A stretch of DNA of 64,000 bases from positions 22,996-86,995 of the forward strand of contig NZ_JAJPRF010000016.1 in the NCBI RefSeq assembly GCF_021206925.1. The letters are read 5' to 3'. A model generated the notes under the pieces. The model saw only the letters and a list, made by a program, of their open reading frames with translations, was not told the DNA's origin and did no database searches. This document shows, in pieces, positions 26,238 to 35,164 of the stretch; the first letter of the stretch is position 1, and every line of letters begins with the position of its first letter. A program made the position numbers and the translations under genes. This DNA is from Rhodoflexus caldus (lineage in GTDB: Bacteria > Bacteroidota > Bacteroidia > Cytophagales > Thermoflexibacteraceae).

Positions 26238-28298
26238 TTAGAAGCGAATGCCGATAATGGTAATATCATCGGTTTGCGTTTCGTCGCCACGCCACATTTC
26301 GTGTGTTTCCAACAAAATGCTTTCCTGACGGCAAGTGTCGGCGCGGGATATATCTTTTAGCAACTGACGCAGGAATTTTTTACCGAATTTCACGGGAGGC
26401 TGTCCTCCATCGGCATTGCCGAACTGGTCTGTGTAACCATCGGTGCAGAGGTACAACATATCACCACGCATACAGTGCCATATGTGATTGTTCACTGTAC
26501 GAATGGCTTTGGTATTAATAATGCCACCTACCGAGAACTTATCGCCTTTAATTTCATACAATGTATCGTTGCGCAACATGTATGCAGACTGATGTGCGCC
26601 GGCAATTATCAATTCTTTGGTGTGCTGATTATAAACAAAAATGGAAATATCCATACCGTCTTGACGGTTGGAGGAAAGCTCGTTCTGTTTCAGCACCTTA
26701 ATCACCCCCAAATCCATTTTTTTGATGATTTGGGCAGGGTCTAAAAGGCGCTCCATCACAACCACCTGATACAGCAGGTTACTGCCAATTACAGACATAA
26801 GCGCCCCCGGCACACCGTGTCCGGTACAATCAACAACAGCCATGATGGCAATAGGATCGCCTTGGTCGTTTACCATTTGGCGGAACCAGTAAAAGTCGCC
26901 GCTGACAATATCCTTGGGCTTGTATAATATAAATGACTGATTAAAACAGCGCGCAATAGCCTCTTTTTCAGGCAGTAACGCTGCTTGGATGCGCTGTGCG
27001 TAGTTGATGCTTGATGTAATGTTCTTATTTTTCAGCTTAATCTCGGCAAGCGCCTTTTCTATCTCGCTTTTTTGCTGCGCGATTTTCTCGTTTTGGCTTT
27101 GGATTTCCTCAGTTTTCTGCTGAACTTCTTCGTATTTGTAAATAAGTTGTGTGTTCAGTTCTTTCTGTTCCTTAATTTTTTTGTCCAACTGCTGCGACAT
27201 ATTGCGGAAACTACGGGCGAGCTCCCCAATTTCATCGTGCCGTCTGAACATTCTTCCGTCGGATACAATTTCATTCCATTCGCCTTCTGCCATTTCTTCG
27301 GCAGCCTGATTGAGGGAAATAATGGGTTGTGCAAAATATCTTCCCACACCAATGGCAATGATGGTACCTATGCCGCAAATAATCAATGCAATGCGTGCGT
27401 AGCGGTCGCCCAAAAACAAAATTGGCTTGAAAATAACTTCCTTAGATGCTTTGGCAATAATAATCCATCCGCTGCCTGCATAGTCCAGATATCCTTTTTG
27501 TGTATCCAACACAAAGATTTCTTTCTCCATATTCACAAATCGGTTTTGCTGGCCGAATGTGGGAGATTCAATGATTTTTTTGATGTATTTGATATCCGGA
27601 TAGCGTTTGGTAAGGGCTGCAAATTTGTTTTTATTGGAAAATAAGATGTAGCCGTCGTTATCTACCAATACAATTTCCAAATTCCTGCGCAATTCATCTT
27701 GCCTGCCCGGCCCGCTGATGATTTGGTTGAACAGTTCATGTAACTTGTTCATAGACACTCGCGCTACGAGTACGCCCACATACTGCCCTTTTTCATCGCG
27801 GATTTTTTTGGCAAAATGTATAACAGGAATTTGCAAGGATTCGGATTTGGAAACCTCCATGACAAATTCTTTGTATTCCAACTCCGGCCAGTATTTAGAG
27901 TAACTGTGCTTCTTGCCTACATTTTCTATGCGGGTATCAGCTATGTAATTGCGCAGTGTATCAAAATAGGTGAGGCTTTGGTACAGCGGAAAAGCGATAA
28001 TGAGTTCATCTAAGCGGCGTTGGATGAGTGCCGTGCGCTCCCGTTGTTTGAGTGCATTGGTAGTAATCGGAGCGATAAAAGCAGGGTCTTGTGCTATTGA
28101 GAAGAGGTCTTTTCTTCTTTCATACAAGAATCTATCAATTCCCGTAATGGTAAGCGCTGTTTCTTTCAGTAATGATTCCTTAATATCCGATTCCGTTGCC
28201 TGACGGGCTTCAGTATAGGCAAAGTAGAATGCCGGCATACTGCCAAGCAAAACCATTGCTACACAAAGCACCACCATTTTGAACGAAATGCTCCTCAT
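26238..28298 (-). CDS. membrane sensor with SpoIIE/PP2C phosphatase output
   Basis: 686 residues: transmembrane helix at about 8-28, extracytoplasmic dCache-like sensor at about 35-290, second helix near 300-320, HAMP linker (PIISLNQAAEEMAEGEW), coiled coil, then a PP2C domain from about 450. Metal-binding motifs are KDIVSGDFYWF, DCTGHGVPGALMS, LCTDGYTDQ and DDITIIGI. It probably dephosphorylates an anti-anti-sigma (STAS) protein; a STAS-sized protein is encoded at 50.8 kb but is not linked. Such proteins are frequent in Bacteroidota. Confidence 0.92.
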   Translation of the reverse strand: MRSISFKMVVLCVAMVLLGSMPAFYFAYTEARQATESDIKESLLKETALTITGIDRFLYERRKDLFSIAQDPAFIAPITTNALKQRERTALIQRRLDELIIAFPLYQSLTYFDTLRNYIADTRIENVGKKHSYSKYWPELEYKEFVMEVSKSESLQIPVIHFAKKIRDEKGQYVGVLVARVSMNKLHELFNQIISGPGRQDELRRNLEIVLVDNDGYILFSNKNKFAALTKRYPDIKYIKKIIESPTFGQQNRFVNMEKEIFVLDTQKGYLDYAGSGWIIIAKASKEVIFKPILFLGDRYARIALIICGIGTIIAIGVGRYFAQPIISLNQAAEEMAEGEWNEIVSDGRMFRRHDEIGELARSFRNMSQQLDKKIKEQKELNTQLIYKYEEVQQKTEEIQSQNEKIAQQKSEIEKALAEIKLKNKNITSSINYAQRIQAALLPEKEAIARCFNQSFILYKPKDIVSGDFYWFRQMVNDQGDPIAIMAVVDCTGHGVPGALMSVIGSNLLYQVVVMERLLDPAQIIKKMDLGVIKVLKQNELSSNRQDGMDISIFVYNQHTKELIIAGAHQSAYMLRNDTLYEIKGDKFSVGGIINTKAIRTVNNHIWHCMRGDMLYLCTDGYTDQFGNADGGQPPVKFGKKFLRQLLKDISRADTCRQESILLETHEMWRGDETQTDDITIIGIRF

Positions 28299-28337
28299 CG
28301 GAAATCATAGTAAGAGTTGAAACATCGCCATTGGGTT

Positions 28338-28362
28338 AAAATCCGTAAAAGTAGCGGATTTT
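28338..28362 (-). terminator. terminator-like hairpin after the MFS gene
   Basis: AAAATCCG and CGGATTTT pair across nine bases. Read on the minus strand, the second arm ends in TTTTAA. It lies 85 bases past the MFS stop and 40 before the SpoIIE-type start. Confidence 0.5.
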
Positions 28363-28446
28363 TGTATCTAAACCTATTAACCAATTAACATGCTAAAAGC
28401 AAAAATATTGTAGTTTGACCGCTAAGTAACGCAAAAATAAGTATAA

Positions 28447-29697
28447 CTACTCATATTTGACTACTTGCAGCGAAGGAAGTAGTATCCGAAGCAGCAGCCA
28501 TGCGCTGATAAAAACAAACCCCGCACCACCGAAAATCAGTGCATAGTTGCCCGTGGTTTCCAGTACGTAGCCTATCAGCGAAGAAAACAACGTACCGCCG
28601 ATTGCCCCGCTCATGCCTGCCAGCCCCGACATAGAGGCTACGGCATTTTTGGGGTACAGGTCGGTAACAATTGTGAAAATATTGGCAGACCAGCCCTGAT
28701 AAGCAGCGGCAGCCAGCGCAACCAGTGCTACCGCTCCGGCAGCGGATGGCATTTGCGCAGCCAAGGCAACAGGCATGGCTAACAATGCACACACAAGCAA
28801 GGTGTTGCGGCGGGCAAAATCAAGCGAACGCCCCCGTTTCAACCAAAACGACGACAGCCAACCGCCCGATATGCTGCCTACATCGGCTACCAAAAAAAGC
28901 ACAATAAGCGGTAAACCAAGTGCCTGCAACTGCAATCCGTATTGGGCATACAAAAATTTAGGCACCCAAAACAGGAAAAACCACCAAACGGGGTCGGTGA
29001 TGAAACGCATCAGGCAAAGCGCCCAGGTCTGACGGAACGCCAGCAACTGCCCCCACCGAACGGGTGCAGCAGCCGCTTGGTTGCCCGATTGGATGTACGC
29101 AAGTTCGCCCTGACTTAAAACAGGGTGCAACTCGGGTTTGGTGTACATCTGCCACCAAAAAATCAGCCATATAAAACCGACAGCACCCGTAATGATGAAT
29201 GCCCATTGCCAGCCGTATTGTGTAGCAATAAAAGGCACGGTCAGCGGCGCAAGGATAGCCCCAATGTTTGAACCCGAATTGAAAATGCCCGTTGCCAATG
29301 CCCGTTCTTTTTGGGGAAACCACTCGGAAACCGTTTTCAGGCAGGCGGGGAAGTTGGCAGCCTCACCGATGCCCAGCACAAAACGTGCCAAGGCAAAACC
29401 CGCTACGCTGCGCGCCAAAGCGTGCCCGATGCCCGCCAAACTCCACACCACAATGGCAACGGCAAAACCGATGCGCGTGCCGAATCGGTCTAAAAAGTAG
29501 CCCGTAGATGCCATCCCGATTGCATAGGCAATCTGAAACGCCATCACAATGCGGCTGTAATCTATCTCGTTCCAGCCGATTTCGGTTTGCAGCACGGGGG
29601 CTAAAATGCCGATAACTTGACGGTCGATATAGTTAATGGTGGTGGCAAAAAACAACAGTGCCAGAATGCGCCAGCGATAATTCCCAATTTCAGCCAT
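28447..29697 (-). CDS. MFS transporter, hexuronate (ExuT/ACS) type
   Basis: 416 residues with about 12 hydrophobic helices. The N-terminus RWRILALLFFATTINYIDRQ is the anion:cation symporter signature with the conserved NYIDR. The loop GYFLDRFGTRIGF is the MFS A motif, and GIGEAANFPACLKTVSEWFP is typical of ExuT/GudP-like carriers for hexuronates and aldarates. No uronate catabolic genes are nearby, so the cargo remains open. It is divergent from the Fe-S carrier gene. Confidence 0.87.
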   Translation of the reverse strand: MAEIGNYRWRILALLFFATTINYIDRQVIGILAPVLQTEIGWNEIDYSRIVMAFQIAYAIGMASTGYFLDRFGTRIGFAVAIVVWSLAGIGHALARSVAGFALARFVLGIGEAANFPACLKTVSEWFPQKERALATGIFNSGSNIGAILAPLTVPFIATQYGWQWAFIITGAVGFIWLIFWWQMYTKPELHPVLSQGELAYIQSGNQAAAAPVRWGQLLAFRQTWALCLMRFITDPVWWFFLFWVPKFLYAQYGLQLQALGLPLIVLFLVADVGSISGGWLSSFWLKRGRSLDFARRNTLLVCALLAMPVALAAQMPSAAGAVALVALAAAAYQGWSANIFTIVTDLYPKNAVASMSGLAGMSGAIGGTLFSSLIGYVLETTGNYALIFGGAGFVFISAWLLLRILLPSLQVVKYE

Positions 29698-29779
29698 AGA
29701 GACGAACTATTTGCATAATTTTGCTGTTACCACAATTAACTGAATGGTTTCAACAGCAAAAAAATCCATCCTGTTTTTT

Positions 29780-30106
29780 ATGATAAGCGTTACCGAAAAA
29801 GCCAAAAATAAAATAACCGAACTGCGTTCGCAAGAAGGCAAAACCGATAATCACAATATCCGCGTTGCGGTGAAAGGCGGCGGATGCTCGGGGCTGATGT
29901 ACGACCTTGTATTTGACGACACCACCCAACCCAACGACCAAATTTTTGAGGATAAAGGCATCAAAATTATGGTAGATAAGAAAAGTCTGTTGTATTTGGC
30001 AGGCACTACGCTCGATTTTTCCGACGGTTTAAACGGCAAAGGCTTCCAATTTATCAATCCGAATGCTTCGCGCACCTGCGGATGCGGTGAAAGTTTTGCG
30101 GTTTAA
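29780..30106 (+). CDS. A-type iron-sulfur carrier (IscA/ErpA/HesB)
   Basis: 108 residues from ATG 29780. The three ligand cysteines are in GGGCSGL and the C-terminal CGCGESF, the standard C-x(n)-C-G-C arrangement. It delivers or assembles Fe-S clusters for target proteins. TAATTTTG at 29716-29723 is a candidate -7 box. The gene stands alone without isc or suf genes and is closed by a strong terminator. Confidence 0.94.
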   Translation: MISVTEKAKNKITELRSQEGKTDNHNIRVAVKGGGCSGLMYDLVFDDTTQPNDQIFEDKGIKIMVDKKSLLYLAGTTLDFSDGLNGKGFQFINPNASRTCGCGESFAV

Positions 30107-30126
30107 GCCAAACAATACGTCAAAAT

Positions 30127-30165
30127 AAAACAGCCGTCTCCTGTTCGGGGCGGCTGTTTTTGTTT
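30127..30165 (+). terminator. intrinsic terminator of the A-type carrier gene
   Basis: AAAACAGCCG and CGGCTGTTTT pair across a 14-base loop, followed by TGTTT. It begins 21 bases after the stop. Confidence 0.85.
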
Positions 30166-30197
30166 ACGGCAGTAAAATATAGCTGTTGATATCAATT

Positions 30198-30410
30198 TCA
30201 ATTGCCTTGCTTATGAGGGCAGGTGTTAATCCCCAAAGGTGCATAAAGCGGGCAAAAACTTACTACGCTTGTCAGCACAAATACGCCCGCCACCACAAGC
30301 AATACAATGCCTATTGTGCCCGTGATAATTTGCATGTAGTACAACACGCCAATAACAACCGCTATCAACACCCTGATGATGCGGTCAATAGTTCCCATGT
30401 TCTTTTTCAT
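30198..30410 (-). CDS. DUF2892 / YgaP-like inner-membrane protein
   Basis: 70 residues from ATG 30410. The N-terminal MKKNMGTIDRIIRVLI matches the family's N-x-G-x-x-D-R-x-x-R signature. Two hydrophobic helices follow (GIVLLVVAGVFVLTSVV), and FCPLYAPLGINTC ends it with the two conserved cysteines. The family's molecular role is uncertain, although it often accompanies rhodanese domains. It lies 74 bases behind ppa on the same strand, with a perfect hairpin between. Confidence 0.85.
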   Translation of the reverse strand: MKKNMGTIDRIIRVLIAVVIGVLYYMQIITGTIGIVLLVVAGVFVLTSVVSFCPLYAPLGINTCPHKQGN

Positions 30411-30453
30411 ATTTTGGCTTGCATTTGAAGACAAATTACGAAAAATCGGGCAA

Positions 30454-30481
30454 CTGTTGTGTAACTTTTGTTACACAACAG
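30454..30481. terminator. perfect 12-bp stem-loop after ppa
   Basis: CTGTTGTGTAAC and GTTACACAACAG pair perfectly with a TTTT loop. It lies just after the ppa stop (30485). No direct U tract follows on the minus strand, so it may be an RNA-stabilising 3' hairpin rather than a classic terminator. Confidence 0.55.
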
Positions 30482-30484
30482 CCA

Positions 30485-31024
30485 TTATTTCACAAATACT
30501 TTTTTGTACAGTTCAATGCTTTCGGCAATGATTTGCTCTGCCATTTCGCGATTCAAAAAGTCTTCTACCACTACGGTCTTGTTTTCCAACTTTTTGTAAT
30601 CCTCAAAAAAGTTGCGCATTTCGGAAATATAGTATTTGGGCAGCGATGTAATATCTTCCACGTGGTTTACGCTCGGGTCGCCTGCCGCTACGGCAATGAT
30701 TTTATCATCAGCCTCGCCGTTGTCTAACATGCGCATCACCCCAATGGGTTTTGCCTCCACAATGCACAAGGGAACGATTGTGATTTGTGAAAAAATCAGG
30801 ATGTCTAATGGGTCTTTGTCGTCGCAATAGGTTTGCGGAATGAAGCCGTAGTTGGCAGGGTAGTAAACTGACGAATACAATACGCGGTCTAACTTAATCA
30901 AGCCGCTTTCTTTGTCCAACTCGTATTTGGCGCGTGTTCCTTTGGGAATTTCTATGATGCCGTTCACTAATTTGGGGCTGTTTTCGCCCGGATGAACGTG
31001 ATGCCAAGGATTGAATGAGTTCAT
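30485..31024 (-). CDS. ppa: inorganic pyrophosphatase (family I)
   Basis: 179 residues, the usual family I length. Hydrolyses pyrophosphate to drive biosynthetic reactions. Active-site features: [19 protein letters not shown] with the substrate-binding Lys/Arg, [12 protein letters not shown], and the metal-binding DDKDPLDI. It follows the CLC antiporter gene by 35 bases on the same strand and is probably its operon partner. Fluoride is a classic inhibitor of this enzyme, which fits that pairing. Confidence 0.97.
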   Translation of the reverse strand: MNSFNPWHHVHPGENSPKLVNGIIEIPKGTRAKYELDKESGLIKLDRVLYSSVYYPANYGFIPQTYCDDKDPLDILIFSQITIVPLCIVEAKPIGVMRMLDNGEADDKIIAVAAGDPSVNHVEDITSLPKYYISEMRNFFEDYKKLENKTVVVEDFLNREMAEQIIAESIELYKKVFVK

Positions 31025-31059
31025 GCTGTATAAAAAATTTAAAAGGGCGCAAAGTTAGG

Positions 31060-32325
31060 CTATAATTCCCCGATTCGGCGTGTTTTTTTGCGAAGAAATA
31101 CCTGATGCTTGGTGCTGCCAACAATTTGCGAACCGTAAATGCCTGTATGTCCCGAAAAAAGATAGGCTACCACACAGGCAAGAGCAATGAAAACGCCGCT
31201 TTCCGCACCGAACAACTCAATCCCCATCAGCGTGCAGGCAATCGGGGTGTTGGTAGCCCCTGCAAATACGCCCACAAAGCCCATGCCCGCCAGCAAAGCA
31301 ACAGGCAGCGGAATGAGCTGGCTAAGTGCATTGCCCAAGGTTGCGCCTATGAAAAACAGAGGCGTTACCTCACCGCCTTTGAAGCCTGCGCCAAGTGTAA
31401 AAGTAGTTGTCAGCGTTTTGACAAGAAAATCGTAAAACGGTAAATCTTCGCTGAATGCGGCTACTATGGTCGGCACGCCCAAGCCAATGTATTTGGTCGT
31501 TCCTGAAGCCCACACCGAAAGGGCAATCACTGCCCCGCCGACAACGGGACGAAGCGGCGCATATTGTATGTGATTTTTAAACAGGTTTTGCCAAAAATGC
31601 GCCATTTTGGAAAACAACAACGCCGCCAGCCCGAAACAAATACCCGCGGGAATAGTCCACAAAAAGTTTTGCGGATTCATCGGTGGCACGGTCGGGATGG
31701 CATAATGCGTATGCGCCACCTGCCAGGCATGGCAAGTGTAATCGGCAATGACGGCGGCAAAAAAAGCGGGCAAAATAGCCTCGTAGCGCATCCTGCCCAA
31801 AATCAGGACTTCCAGCGCAAAAACGGCACCCGCCAGCGGCGTACCGAAAACCGATGCAAACCCCGCACTGATACCCATGACCAAAAACATGCGGCGGTCG
31901 CGCTGTTTGAGCCTGAAAAAGTGCGTGAATTGGTCGGCGATGGCAGCACCCATTTGCACCGCTGTTCCTTCGCGCCCTGCAGAGCCACCAAAAAAGTGCG
32001 TGGCAACCGTACCGAACAACACTAAGGGCGCCATTTTGAAAGGAATCACGCGGCGCGGCTGATGAAACTCGTCAATAATCTGATTGTTGCCGCCTGCCAC
32101 TTCCTGCCCGTAGCGATGATACAACCAACCGATAACAAACCCACCAAGCGGCAAAAAAGCGATAATCCACAGATGGCTTTCCCGAAAGTGCGTTGCCCAA
32201 TCCAAGGCAACCAGAAAAAATGCCGAAGCCGACCCCGCCAAAATACCCACTAACAGCGCAAAAAACAGCCATTTGAAAGTGTCCGTCAGCAGCGGGATTT
32301 GTTCTATTTTATTGGTTTTCAACAT
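31060..32325 (-). CDS. CLC antiporter, fluoride (CLC-F/EriC-F) type
   Basis: 421 residues with the CLC helix pattern. The anion filter departs from canonical chloride CLCs: GGNNQIIDE (78-86) in place of GSGIP, GREGT (117-121) in place of GREGP, and GGEVTP (317-322) in place of GxFxP. E119, T321 and Y397 fall one residue from the key Glu118, Thr320 and Tyr396 of the fluoride/proton antiporter CLC-Eca as I recall them. The filter Met of that protein is Asn80 here. It should expel fluoride. The next gene is ppa, encoding a fluoride-sensitive enzyme. No fluoride riboswitch is seen upstream. Confidence 0.82.
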   Translation of the reverse strand: MLKTNKIEQIPLLTDTFKWLFFALLVGILAGSASAFFLVALDWATHFRESHLWIIAFLPLGGFVIGWLYHRYGQEVAGGNNQIIDEFHQPRRVIPFKMAPLVLFGTVATHFFGGSAGREGTAVQMGAAIADQFTHFFRLKQRDRRMFLVMGISAGFASVFGTPLAGAVFALEVLILGRMRYEAILPAFFAAVIADYTCHAWQVAHTHYAIPTVPPMNPQNFLWTIPAGICFGLAALLFSKMAHFWQNLFKNHIQYAPLRPVVGGAVIALSVWASGTTKYIGLGVPTIVAAFSEDLPFYDFLVKTLTTTFTLGAGFKGGEVTPLFFIGATLGNALSQLIPLPVALLAGMGFVGVFAGATNTPIACTLMGIELFGAESGVFIALACVVAYLFSGHTGIYGSQIVGSTKHQVFLRKKTRRIGEL

Positions 32326-32346
32326 GTTATTTTAAAAATTATCGTT

Positions 32347-32387
32347 GTAGGGACAGGGCATGCCCGTTGCACGTCGCTTGTCCCTAC
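32347..32387. repeat. interrupted palindrome (dispersed repeat, copy 2)
   Basis: GTAGGGACA and TGTCCCTAC pair at the ends, enclosing a second palindrome GGGCATGCCC and the string GTTGCACGTCGC. It is related to the palindrome at 4765-4792. It occupies most of the gap between sua5 and the CLC gene. Confidence 0.65.
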
Positions 32388-32399
32388 TTGCAAACCCCA

Positions 32400-33353
32400 T
32401 CACCGCACCGCCGCGGCGCGTCGCAAGCGGTCGTTGATGGCTCTTCCCAAGCTCTCTTCGGGCAGCAGTTCGGCAAATATAACACGAATCGGCAAACTGT
32501 CTAAGTAGCGCAAGGCAGCAAAAAGTCTTTGCGCTGCCTCAGCATAGTCGCCTGTTGAAGACAGTACAACCTGATGATTTTCAGGTATTTGCAAAAATTT
32601 TTTCTTAAATGACAAAATGCCTGTTGTTTTCGGGTCGGCTTGTGCAACCAGTTCGTCCAAATTGCCCAAAACCAACGGAATGCGCGGCGCATAGTGGCTT
32701 TTGAGCATACCCGGGGCGGCAGGTTGCGAAGAGGAATGTTGCATCACGCGCACCTTGCCGATGACTGCCTCAACAGCTTCCACCGAAAGCCCCCCTTTGC
32801 GATAAATAACCGCTTTCTCGCCCTCAAAACCCACAATGGTAGATTCCAGCCCTACGCGGCAAGCCCCGCCGTCCAAAATGTAAGGAATTTTATCACCCAA
32901 TTGGTCGGCGACGTGCTGCGCAGTGGTCGGGCTGATGTAGCCGAAGGGATTGGCACTCGGCGCTGCCAGCGGAAAGGATAATTTTTTCAACAGTTCCAGC
33001 GTGAGCGGATGGTTCGGTACGCGCAGCGCCACACGCGGCAACCCGCTTGTACAAAGGTCGGGGATGATGTCCCGTTTGGGCAGCAGTAGCGTCAGCGGTC
33101 CGGGCATGAATTGCGCTGCCAATTGTTGCGCCTTTTCGGGAAAGTCCGTTGCATATCGGCTGATGTGGCTCACCTCGGCAATGTGTACAATGAGCGGGTC
33201 AAATTGCGGACGATTTTTTACTTCAAAAATGGTGGCAAGTGCCTTTTCGGAAAGAGCATTGCCTGCCAGCCCGTAAACGGTTTCCGTCGGTATGGCGACC
33301 ACCTCGCCCGCCTGCAAGTGCGCCGCGGCTGTTTCTATGGAAGTTCCAATCAT
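32400..33353 (-). CDS. sua5: L-threonylcarbamoyladenylate synthase (Sua5, two-domain form)
   Basis: 317 residues from ATG 33353. The YrdC domain (1-200) makes threonylcarbamoyl-AMP for the t6A37 modification of ANN-decoding tRNAs: AIPTETVYGLAGNALSEKA, the basic KNRPQFDPLIVHI, and SANPFGYISPT. A C-terminal Sua5 domain (about 220-317; APGMLKSHYAPRIPL) distinguishes it from short TsaC. It ends 75 bases before the CLC gene on the same strand. An upstream in-frame ATG at 33407 is less likely. Confidence 0.94.
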   Translation of the reverse strand: MIGTSIETAAAHLQAGEVVAIPTETVYGLAGNALSEKALATIFEVKNRPQFDPLIVHIAEVSHISRYATDFPEKAQQLAAQFMPGPLTLLLPKRDIIPDLCTSGLPRVALRVPNHPLTLELLKKLSFPLAAPSANPFGYISPTTAQHVADQLGDKIPYILDGGACRVGLESTIVGFEGEKAVIYRKGGLSVEAVEAVIGKVRVMQHSSSQPAAPGMLKSHYAPRIPLVLGNLDELVAQADPKTTGILSFKKKFLQIPENHQVVLSSTGDYAEAAQRLFAALRYLDSLPIRVIFAELLPEESLGRAINDRLRRAAAVR

Positions 33354-33443
33354 CGGGGAGTTTGCGGATTTTATATATGCGAACGGGTAGGATTGTTTTG
33401 TAATCACAAAGCAGCTGAAAATTAATTTTCAGAAAAACATTTG

Positions 33444-34211
33444 TTATTTATCCTGTATCTCAAACTTGGCGCTTTTGAGCAGTTGAATGCTGTTATAGTC
33501 ACGCTTATCGGAAAATCCGAATTCCCAAAGAGAATATTCGTTTTTTCTTTTGGCGAAAAAAAGCACGTTTACTTTCTTTTTGGTATAAGTTTGCCACTGG
33601 CGAAACGGATAATACAATTGCCTGATTATCGTATTATTTGCCTCGGCGTTTTTGGCTTCTATCAAAACAACTTGATTTTTGCCTTCATAGCCTGCATCTA
33701 CTTCTGTTTGTACGCTTTCTGCCGTAATAAGTTGTCTGTATTTCCCTGCGTAAAATTCAAACTTAGGTGTGTATTTTCTGCCGCGAATAGTTAAAACCAA
33801 ACTCTCATCTTCCAAGAAACTGCGTATCAGACTTGAAGCATAAGCAAAATCCAAATGTTGCATTTCAGAGTTTCCGATTTGCGAAGTTTCCAATTGAAAA
33901 TCAAGTTTAGACTTGTAAATTTTCGTCGGTGTATCAATTTCGGGAATATCTACATATCCTTCGCCTTGCAAAATAGCGTAAACCCCGTTTTTAACAGGCA
34001 AAATGAACAAATTGTTATCCGTAAATACCTGAGGTCTGCTTTCTTTTGTATCCTGCTTACATAATACGCGAACTTCTCTTTCGGTTGTAGTTGTAAAGTG
34101 TGCTGTTGCCTTTTTAATTTGTTCTGCCGTCAAAATAAAAAGACTTTTTGAAAAATCGTGTTGCAAAATACGATAAGCATCAAAAATTGATTGCCAAGGT
34201 TTGTGGTTCAT
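33444..34211 (-). CDS. type II restriction endonuclease (PD-(D/E)XK)
   Basis: 255 residues, no membrane segment. A PD-(D/E)XK core is visible as TEVDAGYEGKNQVVLIEAKN, with D172, E185 and K187 as the metal-binding and catalytic residues. The preceding strand (KFEFYAGKYRQ) and basic surroundings fit a small dimeric type II enzyme. Its start overlaps the upstream methyltransferase by 32 bases. The base composition is visibly richer in A+T than the flanking genes, as expected of an acquired cassette. The cognate methyltransferase points to GATC. I do not recognise the nuclease subfamily. Confidence 0.78.
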   Translation of the reverse strand: MNHKPWQSIFDAYRILQHDFSKSLFILTAEQIKKATAHFTTTTEREVRVLCKQDTKESRPQVFTDNNLFILPVKNGVYAILQGEGYVDIPEIDTPTKIYKSKLDFQLETSQIGNSEMQHLDFAYASSLIRSFLEDESLVLTIRGRKYTPKFEFYAGKYRQLITAESVQTEVDAGYEGKNQVVLIEAKNAEANNTIIRQLYYPFRQWQTYTKKKVNVLFFAKRKNEYSLWEFGFSDKRDYNSIQLLKSAKFEIQDK

Positions 34212-35124
34212 ACGGATAATTGGTAATAATTAATTCGTTGATTTTTCCTCGTTTATCACCGTTACAGTTTACGGCTCTGCTTGCGGAAACCCTGAAAATA
34301 TTATATCCTGAAAAGGCTTTTTCAAAAAAATCATCTTCGGGATTTTCATTTTTGGGGTCTGAATTGGAAAGCATCAATTTTGCGCCTTTTTCTCGGTCTA
34401 ACTTTTGAAAAAATCGGGCTAATTGTAACTGTTCTTTATCGGTAAATTCCGTGCCTGTGTACGTTGTAAAACTTGCCGTTTGGCTAATAGGTCTGTACGG
34501 CGGGTCAAAGTAAACAAAAGTATTTTCATTTACTTTTTCAAAACAATCGGAATAATCTGCTTGTCTGATTTCAGCATTTTGCAATACTTTTGAAACCGCC
34601 AAAATATTCGGTTCATCAAAAATTGTTGCAGTTTTATATTTTCCGTAAGGCACATTAAATTCACCTTTTGAGTTCAGGCGAAAAAGTCCATTGAAACATG
34701 TTTTATTTAAAAAGATAAATTGGGCAGCTCGCGGAATCCAATTATCAGAAATTTTTTTATAGTTAATTTCAAATCGTTGTGAATTAAAATGTTTGCGTAC
34801 CGCTAAAAATAAATCGTTTCGCTTTTCCAGTTCGGTTTGGTCATAATCTTTTTGGTATTGTTCCAAAAAATCAAGTAAATCATGCGGGCGCTGCTGAATG
34901 ACTTGGTAAGTTAAAATTAAATCTTTGTTGAGGTCGGAAAGGTAAGCATTTTGAATTTTGTAGCGTTGTGCAATTAAAAAGAACACGGCGCCGCCACCCA
35001 GAAAAGGCTCAACATAATTTTTGATAATACCTTTTCTAAGTTCGTTAGGATAGTAATTTTCAAACTGTTCCAACAGTTGATTTTTACCGCCTACCCATTT
35101 AACGAACGGTCTTGCTTTTATCAT
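34180..35124 (-). CDS. Dam/DpnM-type DNA adenine-N6 methyltransferase
   Basis: 314 residues, alpha-class. S-adenosylmethionine site: KWVGGK (9-14) and FLGGGAV (41-47). Catalytic motif: DPPY (207-210). The target-recognition stretch FNGLFRLNSKGEFNVPYGKY aligns with NGLCRYNLRGEFNVPFGRY of E. coli Dam. N145, R149, P159 and Y163 occupy the positions of Dam N120, R124, P134 and Y138, which read GATC. It overlaps the restriction gene, so methylation is expressed first. The AT-rich composition suggests transfer. GATC is nearly absent from this window. Confidence 0.92.
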   Translation of the reverse strand: MIKARPFVKWVGGKNQLLEQFENYYPNELRKGIIKNYVEPFLGGGAVFFLIAQRYKIQNAYLSDLNKDLILTYQVIQQRPHDLLDFLEQYQKDYDQTELEKRNDLFLAVRKHFNSQRFEINYKKISDNWIPRAAQFIFLNKTCFNGLFRLNSKGEFNVPYGKYKTATIFDEPNILAVSKVLQNAEIRQADYSDCFEKVNENTFVYFDPPYRPISQTASFTTYTGTEFTDKEQLQLARFFQKLDREKGAKLMLSNSDPKNENPEDDFFEKAFSGYNIFRVSASRAVNCNGDKRGKINELIITNYPYEPQTLAINF

Positions 35125-35164
35125 TTGGAATGTTCAGATTTCGGCAATATTTTCTTTTATTACA

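Noticed and set aside
32326..32399. Possible fluoride (crcB) riboswitch ahead of the CLC gene
   Set aside because: The gap is mostly the palindromic repeat at 32347-32387, and the conserved crcB pseudoknot elements are not visible.
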